Shown here: positions 8,804 through 15,995 of the stretch, one piece after another
Position numbering within the stretch: position 1 is the first letter of the stretch
Layout: each line of letters starts with the position of its first letter
Assembly: GCA_026390575.1 (NCBI GenBank)
Contig: JAPLFR010000009.1
Coordinates: 124,001 to 188,000, forward strand
DNA from: Ignavibacteriales bacterium
Lineage (GTDB): Bacteria > Bacteroidota > Ignavibacteria > UBA10030
Direction of reading: 5' to 3'
Length of the DNA stretch: 64,000 nucleotides
Made by a program: the position numbers and the translations under genes
Notes under the pieces: model-generated
What the model saw: the letters and a program-made list of their open reading frames with translations, nothing else
Database searches by the model: none
What the model was told of the DNA's origin: nothing

Positions 8804-8924
8804 AACACACGAACCCATTATTCCTTTATACCTATTTCATTAGAAAAACCACTATATTATTGAAGAAAAAATTAGACAGCTTGAAAACGAAATTTTAATT
8901 CATTTTTTGGATTCTCTCTATTCT

Positions 8925-8972
8925 AAAGAATCCTTCTACGTCAGGTATTATGACAGGAAGGATTCTTTTTTT
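8925..8972 (+). terminator. Perfect terminator hairpin immediately before the rsmB-like gene
   Basis: AAAGAATCCTTC (8925-8936) pairs perfectly with GAAGGATTCTTT (8957-8968). An inner GTCA/TGAC helix sits in the 20-nt loop and a T-run extends to 8972. It lies only 6 nt before the likely ATG at 8979, too close to be simply the clpB terminator ~500 bp upstream. It could end a short leader RNA and act as an attenuator. Confidence 0.75.
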
Positions 8973-8978
8973 GAACCT

Positions 8979-10313
8979 ATGCAAATTTCATCACTCATTG
9001 GACATACTCAGGAACTGCTCGGCATTATTCTGAACTCAAAGAAACCCGCGGACGCTCTCATCGATACATTCTTTCGGTCGCATAAGTATCTCGGTTCTCA
9101 TGACAGGAAATTCATCGCGGAAACAACGTACGGCACTTTGCGTCATTTGAGGAAATGCGAACTCATAGTCACATCGGCAATGGCTGAATTAGACGAGACA
9201 TTATTTGAAGAAGATAAAATTCTTTTTCTCGTTGTTGCTTATTTATCTTTACAAGGCAAGATGCAGGGCGTGATACCAGAGGCGGTTTCATCAAAACTCA
9301 AGAGTGTACGGCTGGCAGAAAAGACGGCACATATTCTTCAGGTATTCTTAAAGCCGGTGATGGTTTTAAAAGAGCCTGCTCACATGCGAATTGGTCTTGA
9401 GTACTCGTTCCCCGATTGGATGGTGCAGAAATTCAATGACCAGTACGGTGAGAGTGAAGTCGAAAAAATATGTGCAAGCCTCAACGAGCAAGCCCCAATC
9501 ACATTGCGTGTTAATACGTTGAAGGCGACTGTTGAACAGTGCCAGGCGGAATTGAGCAAACAGGGAATTGAGACGACGAAGACGTCACTATCACCATTTG
9601 GTCTCAATCTTGCAAAACGGATAAATGTATTTTCGCTTTCTGTGTTTCAAGACGGATGGTTTGAGGTGCAGGATGAAGGCAGTCAGTTGCTGCCGTTTCT
9701 CATTGATCCGAAACCGAATGCAAAATTACTTGATGTATGCGCAGGTGCCGGAGGAAAGACACTGGAGTTTGCTGCACTGATGAAGAATCGTGGAGAAATC
9801 TTTGCGACGGATATCAACAGTTATCGTCTTGAGGAATTACGCAAGCGCACAAAGCGTGCCGGAGCGCAGAATGTTCGTGTTCAGGAAATTCAGGCAATTG
9901 AAGATCTCCATGAACAATATTCTCATTTCTTTGATATAGTTTTTGTAGATGCGCCATGCAGTGGACTTGGTACTATTCGCCGAAATCCTGGAATGAAATG
10001 GATGGTTACGGAACAGACAGTGAATGAAGTGTCGGATAAACAAAGTTCCATTCTCCATTCTTCTGCGCAGCTCGTGAAACCGGGAGGAAGAATAGTGTAC
10101 GCGACATGCACGCTGCTGAGACAAGAGAATGAGGGAGTAGTGGAAGAATTTATGGTGCGTCATCCTGAGTTTAAATTGATCGATGCAAATGAAGTATTAG
10201 AAAAATGGAATAATGGATTGATGACAACAGATCCATTCTTCAAACTTCTTCCTCACGTTCATGGAACTGACGGCTTCTTTTGCGCTGTTCTTGAAAGGCA
10301 AGCGGTTCGTTGA
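8979..10313 (+). CDS. rsmB: 16S rRNA (cytosine-C5)-methyltransferase, RsmB/Sun family
   Basis: Methylates a cytosine in small-subunit rRNA using SAM. The product from ATG 8979 (MQISSLIGHTQELL) is 444 residues, near E. coli RsmB (429). The N-terminal NusB-like RNA-binding domain covers about 1-145. The Rossmann methyltransferase follows, with SAM motif LLDVCAGAGGKTLEF (about 250-264), motif IV VDAPCSGLGTIRRNP (about 322-336) and motif VI YATCTLLRQENE (about 373-384). These give the two cysteines of the RsmB mechanism: release Cys in PCS and nucleophile in TC. A TTG 72 bp upstream keeps the frame open but would place the start inside a terminator stem, so I prefer ATG 8979 although it has no Shine-Dalgarno. 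Confidence 0.88.
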   Translation: MQISSLIGHTQELLGIILNSKKPADALIDTFFRSHKYLGSHDRKFIAETTYGTLRHLRKCELIVTSAMAELDETLFEEDKILFLVVAYLSLQGKMQGVIPEAVSSKLKSVRLAEKTAHILQVFLKPVMVLKEPAHMRIGLEYSFPDWMVQKFNDQYGESEVEKICASLNEQAPITLRVNTLKATVEQCQAELSKQGIETTKTSLSPFGLNLAKRINVFSLSVFQDGWFEVQDEGSQLLPFLIDPKPNAKLLDVCAGAGGKTLEFAALMKNRGEIFATDINSYRLEELRKRTKRAGAQNVRVQEIQAIEDLHEQYSHFFDIVFVDAPCSGLGTIRRNPGMKWMVTEQTVNEVSDKQSSILHSSAQLVKPGGRIVYATCTLLRQENEGVVEEFMVRHPEFKLIDANEVLEKWNNGLMTTDPFFKLLPHVHGTDGFFCAVLERQAVR

Positions 10314-10338
10314 TTCTCCAGAGATGTTTTGATACTTT

Positions 10339-10425
10339 AAAATTAGCGGTCAGTTATCAGGCATCAGTTGTCAGTATTCTGCGCCAGAGGCGCATGCGCC
10401 TTCGGCGCAAGTTATCAGTTAACAC
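10339..10425. repeat. Period-7 tract with embedded GCGCC palindrome
   Basis: CAGTTAT, CAGGCAT, CAGTTGT, CAGTATT run in register (10346 onward). GCGCCAGAGGCGCATGCGCC then TTCGGCGCAAG (10381-10411) forms stacked palindromes, after which AGTTATCAGTTAAC resumes the heptad motif. The same palindrome recurs at 12003-12061. Confidence 0.75.
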
Positions 10426-10487
10426 TCAAGAGCGAAAATTGATTGCCAGAAGATTGTAATTCGTATAATAGAAGAAAGGATGCTGCA

Positions 10488-11003
10488 ATGAGATTATTTT
10501 TTATTTCTCTAATTATCGTGATTACCCTTGTAGGGTGTTCCAAGCCAAGTGCAGAAGAGATGTTCAATCAGGGTGTAGATGCACAGAAGACGGAACAATA
10601 TGACGATGCAATCGCTGCGTATCAAGAATTGATCAAAACTTATCCCGACAGCGCACGCACTCCGGAAGCGGTCTATGCAATCGGAACAATTTATCAGAAT
10701 CGCAAACATTCATATCATCAAGCAATTCAAGCATATCGCCTTCTTGTAGAAAAATATCCGAATCATGCCACTGCGGCTAATGCGTCGTTTCTTATCGGTT
10801 TCATTTACAATAATGAGCTAAAAAATATTGACTCAGCACGGATTGCCTACGAAGAATTCATCAAGCGGTATCCTGCAAATCAGCTTGTCGTATCTGCTCA
10901 GTTTGAGATGAGCAACTTTGGAAAGGATCCGACAGAAATTCTGAAGGCGCAAGCACAGATGGCACAAGAAGAAACGAAACATGGGAAGAAAGTGAAGAAG
11001 TAG
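10488..11003 (+). CDS. TPR-repeat lipoprotein, BamD/YbgF-like
   Basis: 171 residues from ATG 10488, which has AGAAAGGA upstream; the frame is open earlier but the lipoprotein signal fixes the start. The signal peptide MRLFFISLIIVITLVGC ends in a lipobox with Cys17, so the protein is anchored to a membrane from the periplasm. Three to four tetratricopeptide-like repeats follow (about 24-150), each with the A..AY..LI..YP pattern (for example DAIAAYQELIKTYPDSART and QAIQAYRLLVEKYPNHATA). Such proteins resemble the BamD and CpoB/YbgF scaffolds of outer-membrane assembly. The exact partner is unknown. It is followed by a period-7 tract and the DUF58 gene. Confidence 0.8.
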   Translation: MRLFFISLIIVITLVGCSKPSAEEMFNQGVDAQKTEQYDDAIAAYQELIKTYPDSARTPEAVYAIGTIYQNRKHSYHQAIQAYRLLVEKYPNHATAANASFLIGFIYNNELKNIDSARIAYEEFIKRYPANQLVVSAQFEMSNFGKDPTEILKAQAQMAQEETKHGKKVKK

Positions 11004-11036
11004 AAAGAGGACAGAGTACTGATAGCAGATCACAGA

Positions 11037-11087
11037 TTACGGAAGTCAATAGCTGACCACTGATTACTAATAACTGAAAACTGTTTT
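11037..11087. repeat. Period-7 tract ending at the DUF58 start codon
   Basis: After a less regular lead-in, GACCACT, GATTACT, AATAACT, GAAAACT follow in strict 7-nt register and run directly into the TTG start at 11086. No promoter or SD is recognisable within it. Confidence 0.75.
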
Positions 11088-11982
11088 GAACGAATCTCTC
11101 AAATATCTCCAGCCAGCCGTTGTTGCTCAACTTGCGAATATGGAATTGCGTGCGCGTTTAGTGGTGGAAGGATTCATCACGGGGTTGCATAGAAGTCCGT
11201 ATCACGGCTTCAGTGTTGAATTCACCGAGCATCGACAGTACATGCCGGGTGATGAAATAAAACACATCGATTGGAAGGCGTACGGGAAAACCGACCGTTT
11301 CTATATAAAACAATTTGAAGAAGAGACAAATCTTAAATCGTATTTGATAGTTGATGCAAGTCGGTCGATGGATTATGCATCAAAGGGAAATCTTAAAAAG
11401 TTTGAATATGCCTCGTATGTCGCTGCCGCCTTATCATTTCTGATGATCGAACAGCGCGATGCAGTCGGGTTGACATTATTCGATGAAGGAATTCGTGTTT
11501 CCTTGCCGCCGCGTGCCACGCGCTCGTATCTGAAAGAAATTTTGAAAGAGTTGGAATCTGCGAAGCCGGCAAAAAAAACCGGGACGTCGGCATCATTAAA
11601 TCTTATTGCTGAACAAATTAAACGGCGCGGACTCGTGATCGTGTTAAGCGATTTATTTGATACACCGGAATCGGTAATGACGGCGCTAAAACATTTTCGC
11701 CATAAGGGACATGAAGTTGTTGTGATGCAGATATTAGACCCGCTGGAGAGATCGTTTGCGTTTGACGGTGATGCAATCTTCAAAGATTTGGAAACACAGG
11801 AAGAACTCATGACACAGCCGTGGCATATTCAGACGGCTTATCGGCAATCGATGCAAGAGTTCCTCGATTTCTACAAGCGGCAATGCCGCGACAATAACAT
11901 CGATTATGTCCTATTGGATACGAGCACTCCGTTCGACAAGGCGCTTTTTGAATATCTCAATAAACGAAAAAGAATGAATTGA
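11086..11982 (+). CDS. DUF58-domain protein with von Willebrand A-like fold
   Basis: 298 residues from a TTG start. The N-terminal stretch VVEGFITGLHRSPYHGFSVEF and RQYMPGDEIKHIDWKAYG (about 27-65) is the DUF58 hallmark. A vWA-like domain follows with a MIDAS-type IVDASRSMDYA at about 86-96, where DxSxS would bind a divalent cation. DUF58 proteins are usually encoded next to a MoxR AAA+ ATPase and act with it in metal insertion or complex maturation, but no moxR is visible here. I keep the TTG start because DUF58 homologues carry ~20 residues before this conserved block; the next in-frame ATG would remove part of it. Confidence 0.85.
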   Translation: MNESLKYLQPAVVAQLANMELRARLVVEGFITGLHRSPYHGFSVEFTEHRQYMPGDEIKHIDWKAYGKTDRFYIKQFEEETNLKSYLIVDASRSMDYASKGNLKKFEYASYVAAALSFLMIEQRDAVGLTLFDEGIRVSLPPRATRSYLKEILKELESAKPAKKTGTSASLNLIAEQIKRRGLVIVLSDLFDTPESVMTALKHFRHKGHEVVVMQILDPLERSFAFDGDAIFKDLETQEELMTQPWHIQTAYRQSMQEFLDFYKRQCRDNNIDYVLLDTSTPFDKALFEYLNKRKRMN

Positions 11983-12002
11983 GAAAAAGCATTCAGTAAT
12001 CT

Positions 12003-12155
12003 GCGCCAGAGGCCTGCACGCCGTTACACTTTGGCAGGCGGGTGCATGCGCCTTCGGCGCAAGTTGTCAGTTGTCAGTCGTCAGTGGGCAGGATGAAGTG
12101 CCGTGTAGAAAGCATCTATTCATTTCGCAATCCACAATTCGGAATTTGCAATTGC
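12003..12155. repeat. GCGCC palindrome with 30-bp insertion, then period-7 tracts up to uvrA
   Basis: The palindrome seen at 10381 recurs, but between AGAGGC and GCATGCGCC it contains a ~30-bp GC-rich insert (about 12014-12043). Next come TTGTCAG, TTGTCAG, TCGTCAG heptads. After a short gap ATTCGCA, ATCCACA, ATTCGGA, ATTTGCA (about 12122-12150) run into the likely uvrA start TTG at 12152. Confidence 0.75.
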
Positions 12156-15046
12156 CAGAAGATAAAATCATAGTTCGTGGCGCACGCGTACACAATCTGA
12201 AAAATATCGACGTTGACATTCCGCGCGATTCATTGACTGTTATCACCGGCCTTTCCGGATCTGGAAAATCGAGCCTGGCGTTCGATACAATCTATGCCGA
12301 AGGACAGCGCCGATATGTTGAAAGTCTTTCTGCCTACGCACGCCAGTTTCTCGATGTGATGGAACGTCCCGATGTTGATCTCATCGAGGGACTGAGTCCG
12401 TCTATTTCCATTGAACAAAAAACTATCAGCACAAATCCGCGCTCGACTGTCGGCACCGTCACAGAAATCTACGATTACCTTCGCCTGCTCTTCGCACGCG
12501 TCGGAACGCAATTCTGCTACAATTGCGGCCGCAAAGTCCAGCGGCAATCAGTCGACCAAATCATTGAAGCCATTCTGAATTATCCGAATGGTTCGAAGCT
12601 TCAGATTCTTGCACCGGTTGTCAAGGGACGTAAGGGGCATTATAGGGAATTGTTCGAGCGCATCATGAAAGATGGATTTCTTCGTGTTCGGATGGATGGC
12701 GAAGTGCGACAAATCGAAAAGGGGATGAGGGCTGACCGCTATAAAATTCACACGATTGAAATTGTCATTGACAGAATTGTCTTGAAGAAGGAAATGCGTT
12801 CGCGCATTGCCGATTCAGTCGAGATGGCGCTGCGTTATGGCGAAGGAGTTCTCATTGTTCATGATGGCGAAAAGGATCAGCTCTTCAGTCAAAAATCGTC
12901 ATGCCATGAATGCGGAATCAGCTATGAAGAACCGGCGCCGAATTCATTTTCATTCAACACGCCGGCTGGCTATTGTCCAACGTGTGAAGGACTTGGCGAG
13001 CTGCGTTCGTTCGATATGAAACTCATTATTCCCAATGAAGATCTGTCGATCAATCAAGAAGGACTTGCTCCGTTGGGCAAGCCGCGCCAGACATGGATGT
13101 TCAGCCAGATTAGCGCAGTGGCAAAGAAATATGACTTCGATTTCGATACACCGATAAGAAATATTTCCACGGAAGCGCGTGATGTGTTGTTCTACGGATC
13201 GCACGGAGAGAAGTTGGAGATAGAATACACGCACGATAAAACGGGGCGCGTGCAAATCTACAAACACCGCTTCGAAGGTCTTCTTAAAATGTTAGACCGT
13301 TGGTACGAAGATACATCGTCTCATCAAGTGCGGGATTGGGTGGAATCGTTTATGGCGACAAGTCCATGCGAAGTGTGTAAAGGCGGCCGGCTGCGAAAAG
13401 AAAGCCTGTCTATCCGTTTAGAAAATACGAAGACAGGCAAACGAACGAATATTCACGATGTAGTGACTCTCTCCATTACACAAGCCAGGCAATTCTTTGA
13501 AAACCTCACACTCAGTCCACGTGAGGAAGAAATTGCTCGTCAGGTATTGAAAGAAATACGACAACGCTTGGACTTTCTGTTGAATGTAGGATTGAGTTAT
13601 CTCACGCTCGATCGTGGTGCGCGGACGCTCTCTGGCGGTGAAGGACAACGGATTCGTCTGGCTACACAGATAGGCACACAACTCGTTGGTGTCCTTTACA
13701 TTTTAGATGAGCCGAGCATTGGCTTACATCAGCGTGACAACATTAAGCTGATTGGTTCTCTTAAATCACTCCGCGATCTGGGCAATACTGTTATTGTCGT
13801 TGAACATGACAAAGAGATGATTGAAAGCGCTGATTTTGTTGTCGACCTTGGTCCGCGTGCAGGCGAACATGGCGGGCATGTTGTAGTGACAGGAACGCCA
13901 AGCCAATTAAAAATGAAAAATGTTTTAATGAAAAATGGTAAAAGGAAAAAGGGAAAAGTTGATTCTGAAAACTCAAATCACCAATCTCTCACATCGGCAT
14001 ATCTTCGTGGAGAGCACAGAATCGATATTCCTAAAAAACGACGGCAGGGAAGTGGAAAGTCACTCATCATAAAAGGAGCAGAAGGCAACAATCTCAAGAA
14101 TGTTACTCTGAAAATTCCGCTTGCAAAATTTGTATGTATTACCGGTGTAAGTGGTTCTGGTAAATCTACTCTTATCAATGAAACGCTTTTTCCGATTCTT
14201 TCGCGAAAGTTTTATAAAACGAAACTCGTTCCGCTTCCCTTCAAGTCTATCGATGGATTGCAACACATTGACAAAGTCATAGACATCGACCAGTCGCCAA
14301 TCGGCAGAACGCCGCGATCAAATCCTGCGACGTACACAGGACTCTTCACGCTGATCCGGGATTTATTTACACAATTGCCCGAGGCGCAGATTCGCGGTTA
14401 CAAGGCAGGGCGCTTCAGCTTCAATGTGAAAGGCGGGCGGTGTGAGAATTGTGAAGGCGATGGAGTAAGAAAAATTGAAATGAATTTTTTGCCGGATGTG
14501 TATGTCCATTGCGATGTTTGCAACGGCAAGAGATACAACCGCGAAACACTTGAAGTGCATTATAAAGGAAAGTCGATTGCCGATGTACTGAATATGACAG
14601 TCGATGAAGCGATGGAACAATTCAGCGAGCTACCGCGCATTCATCGGCATTTGCAAACGCTGCATGATGTTGGAATGGGTTACATCCGTTTGGGCCAGCA
14701 AGCGACGACACTTTCCGGCGGCGAAGCGCAGCGTGTAAAACTCTCGACAGAACTTTCGAAAATCGGTACCGGTAAAACACTTTACATTCTCGACGAACCG
14801 ACAACAGGTTTGCATTTTGAAGATATCCGGATGCTGCTTCTCGTGCTGAATAGATTGGTTGATAAAGGAAACACGGTTATCGTTATCGAACACAATCTTG
14901 ATGTAATCAAAACTGCGGACTGGGTTATTGATTTAGGTCCCGACGGCGGCGATGAAGGAGGCGAGATTGTTGCAGAAGGAAAGCCGGAAGAAGTTGCGAT
15001 GAATCAACGATCATACACGGGAGAATATTTAAGGAAGGAGTTGTGA
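12152..15046 (+). CDS. uvrA: Excinuclease ABC subunit A
   Basis: Damage-recognition ATPase of nucleotide-excision repair. An in-frame TTG at 12071 would add 27 residues read from repeat DNA, so I prefer TTG at 12152 just before KIIVRGARVHNLKNIDV; length 964 residues (family about 940). First ABC module: Walker A GLSGSGKSSLAFDTI, signature LSGGEGQRIRLATQIG, Walker B LYILDEPSIGLHQRD. Second: GVSGSGKSTLINETL, LSGGEAQRVKLSTEL, LYILDEPTTGLHFED. Zinc-site cysteines are visible (CHECG...CPTCEGLG; CENCEGDG...CDVCNGKR). An unusual 18-20-residue Lys/Asn/Gly-rich insert (about 595-615) separates GTPSQL from SLTSAYLRGE and is encoded by a period-7 A-rich tract. uvrB and uvrC are not in the window. Confidence 0.95.
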   Translation: MPEDKIIVRGARVHNLKNIDVDIPRDSLTVITGLSGSGKSSLAFDTIYAEGQRRYVESLSAYARQFLDVMERPDVDLIEGLSPSISIEQKTISTNPRSTVGTVTEIYDYLRLLFARVGTQFCYNCGRKVQRQSVDQIIEAILNYPNGSKLQILAPVVKGRKGHYRELFERIMKDGFLRVRMDGEVRQIEKGMRADRYKIHTIEIVIDRIVLKKEMRSRIADSVEMALRYGEGVLIVHDGEKDQLFSQKSSCHECGISYEEPAPNSFSFNTPAGYCPTCEGLGELRSFDMKLIIPNEDLSINQEGLAPLGKPRQTWMFSQISAVAKKYDFDFDTPIRNISTEARDVLFYGSHGEKLEIEYTHDKTGRVQIYKHRFEGLLKMLDRWYEDTSSHQVRDWVESFMATSPCEVCKGGRLRKESLSIRLENTKTGKRTNIHDVVTLSITQARQFFENLTLSPREEEIARQVLKEIRQRLDFLLNVGLSYLTLDRGARTLSGGEGQRIRLATQIGTQLVGVLYILDEPSIGLHQRDNIKLIGSLKSLRDLGNTVIVVEHDKEMIESADFVVDLGPRAGEHGGHVVVTGTPSQLKMKNVLMKNGKRKKGKVDSENSNHQSLTSAYLRGEHRIDIPKKRRQGSGKSLIIKGAEGNNLKNVTLKIPLAKFVCITGVSGSGKSTLINETLFPILSRKFYKTKLVPLPFKSIDGLQHIDKVIDIDQSPIGRTPRSNPATYTGLFTLIRDLFTQLPEAQIRGYKAGRFSFNVKGGRCENCEGDGVRKIEMNFLPDVYVHCDVCNGKRYNRETLEVHYKGKSIADVLNMTVDEAMEQFSELPRIHRHLQTLHDVGMGYIRLGQQATTLSGGEAQRVKLSTELSKIGTGKTLYILDEPTTGLHFEDIRMLLLVLNRLVDKGNTVIVIEHNLDVIKTADWVIDLGPDGGDEGGEIVAEGKPEEVAMNQRSYTGEYLRKEL

Positions 15047-15047
15047 T

Positions 15048-15205
15048 CTCTCCGACCGCCCCGCCTGCCATCAGCACGCCTGCGTGTTGTAACGCTACGG
15101 TGTGTAAACACGTTGTATGTGCGGCGGGCAGGTTCAAGCGATCGGAGAGGTGGATATTGTTGTGACCGTCACCAACTATGCATAACAGAGCAGGTGACGG
15201 TCACA
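15048..15205. repeat. Nested inverted repeats between convergent uvrA and mpg
   Basis: CTCTCCGA (15048-15055) pairs with TCGGAGAG (15142-15149), enclosing GC-rich GCCTGCC...GGGCAGG arms. Beyond it TGTGACCGTCACC (15161-15173) and GGTGACGGTCACA (15193-15205) form a perfect 13-bp inverted repeat with 19-nt spacer; each arm is itself an 11-bp palindrome (GTGAC-C/G-GTCAC). Placement between convergent genes fits a bidirectional terminator, though there is no strong T-run. Confidence 0.7.
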
Positions 15206-15218
15206 GGAAGCGATTTCT

Positions 15219-15860
15219 TTATTTTGATACCCAAGGATTTCTCTTTACAAAGAATCTCCATTTCTTTTCCAAGCCCGAGCGAATACCGATTCTTGCAGTT
15301 CGGGCAATGGATGAAGAGGGTATCGTCTTGGCGTCAATAATAATAATTTCACTATCGAGCAAATCTAATCCGTTCTTTTTTCGCGCAATACTAAACGCCT
15401 GACAGAACTTTGCTGGACCGTTGGTAAGATTCCTGAGAGTGTCGGGAATAGAATCCCTTCTTAGCTTTTTCTTCTTTTCGCTCAACGGCTCAACTACTCC
15501 ACTGCTCAAATGCTTTTTCCGGTTCTCTGTCATCACTTCAATTCCGGCTATAGGTTCGACGGCGCGAATAAGTACCGCTTCTCCTATTCCTTCGTTTCCT
15601 GTTACTACATTAGAACAGAAATGCATACCATAAGTGAAATAGACATATAAATGCCCGCCTTCCCAAAACATTACATCATTACGTTTAGTCCTTCCGCGAA
15701 ATGCATGAGATGCCGGATCTCCTTTGCAGTAAGCTTCAACTTCAACAATCTTTCCAATAAGTAATTTGCTACCGATCTTCCTGACTATGTACTTGCCAAG
15801 AAGGTCACGAGCAACTTGAAGTGTCGGGCGAAGATAGAAAGAGCGGGGGAGTGGTTTCAA
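15219..15860 (-). CDS. mpg: 3-methyladenine DNA glycosylase, AAG/MPG family
   Basis: Removes alkylated purines to start base-excision repair. At 213 residues it is typical of bacterial AAG-like enzymes. The opening PLPRSFYLRPTLQVARDLLGK, the block GKIVEVEAYCKGDPASHAFRG (catalytic Glu within EVEAY, about residue 42), and YVYFTYGMHFCSNVV (active-site Tyr/His region) are clear. IGEAVLIRAVEPI and the C-terminal LTNGPAKFCQAFSI are further family landmarks. The start is TTG, positioned inside a period-7 tract, with no visible Shine-Dalgarno. It is convergent with uvrA. Confidence 0.92.
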   Translation of the reverse strand: MKPLPRSFYLRPTLQVARDLLGKYIVRKIGSKLLIGKIVEVEAYCKGDPASHAFRGRTKRNDVMFWEGGHLYVYFTYGMHFCSNVVTGNEGIGEAVLIRAVEPIAGIEVMTENRKKHLSSGVVEPLSEKKKKLRRDSIPDTLRNLTNGPAKFCQAFSIARKKNGLDLLDSEIIIIDAKTIPSSSIARTARIGIRSGLEKKWRFFVKRNPWVSK

Positions 15861-15861
15861 T

Positions 15862-15960
15862 GAGCAATGTGCAATGATAAGTGATCAATTAGTAATAAGC
15901 AGTCAGTTATCAGCAGTCAGTTATCAGTTCTCAGTTCTCAGTTCTCAGTTCTCAGTTGAA
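15862..15960. repeat. Long CAGTTNT heptad tract
   Basis: CAGTCAGTTATCAG is repeated, followed by four perfect CAGTTCT heptads (about 15924-15955). Near the mpg start the same phase continues on the minus strand as CTCATTG, CACATTG, ATCATTG. This is the least degenerate tract of the type in the window. Confidence 0.85.
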
Positions 15961-15995
15961 GAGACTCAATTCACACATTAAGGATTTTCTCTTAG

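Noticed and set aside
8907-8978. TTG start 24 codons upstream for the rsmB-like gene
   Set aside because: It lies inside the arm of a perfect terminator hairpin, and NusB-domain homology begins after ATG 8979.
12071-12151. 27 extra residues at the UvrA N-terminus
   Set aside because: They are encoded by period-7 repeat DNA and precede the normal UvrA start (KIIVRGARVHNL).
15862-15960. CRISPR array
   Set aside because: The repeats are 7 nt long and contiguous, with no unique spacers and no cas genes in the window.
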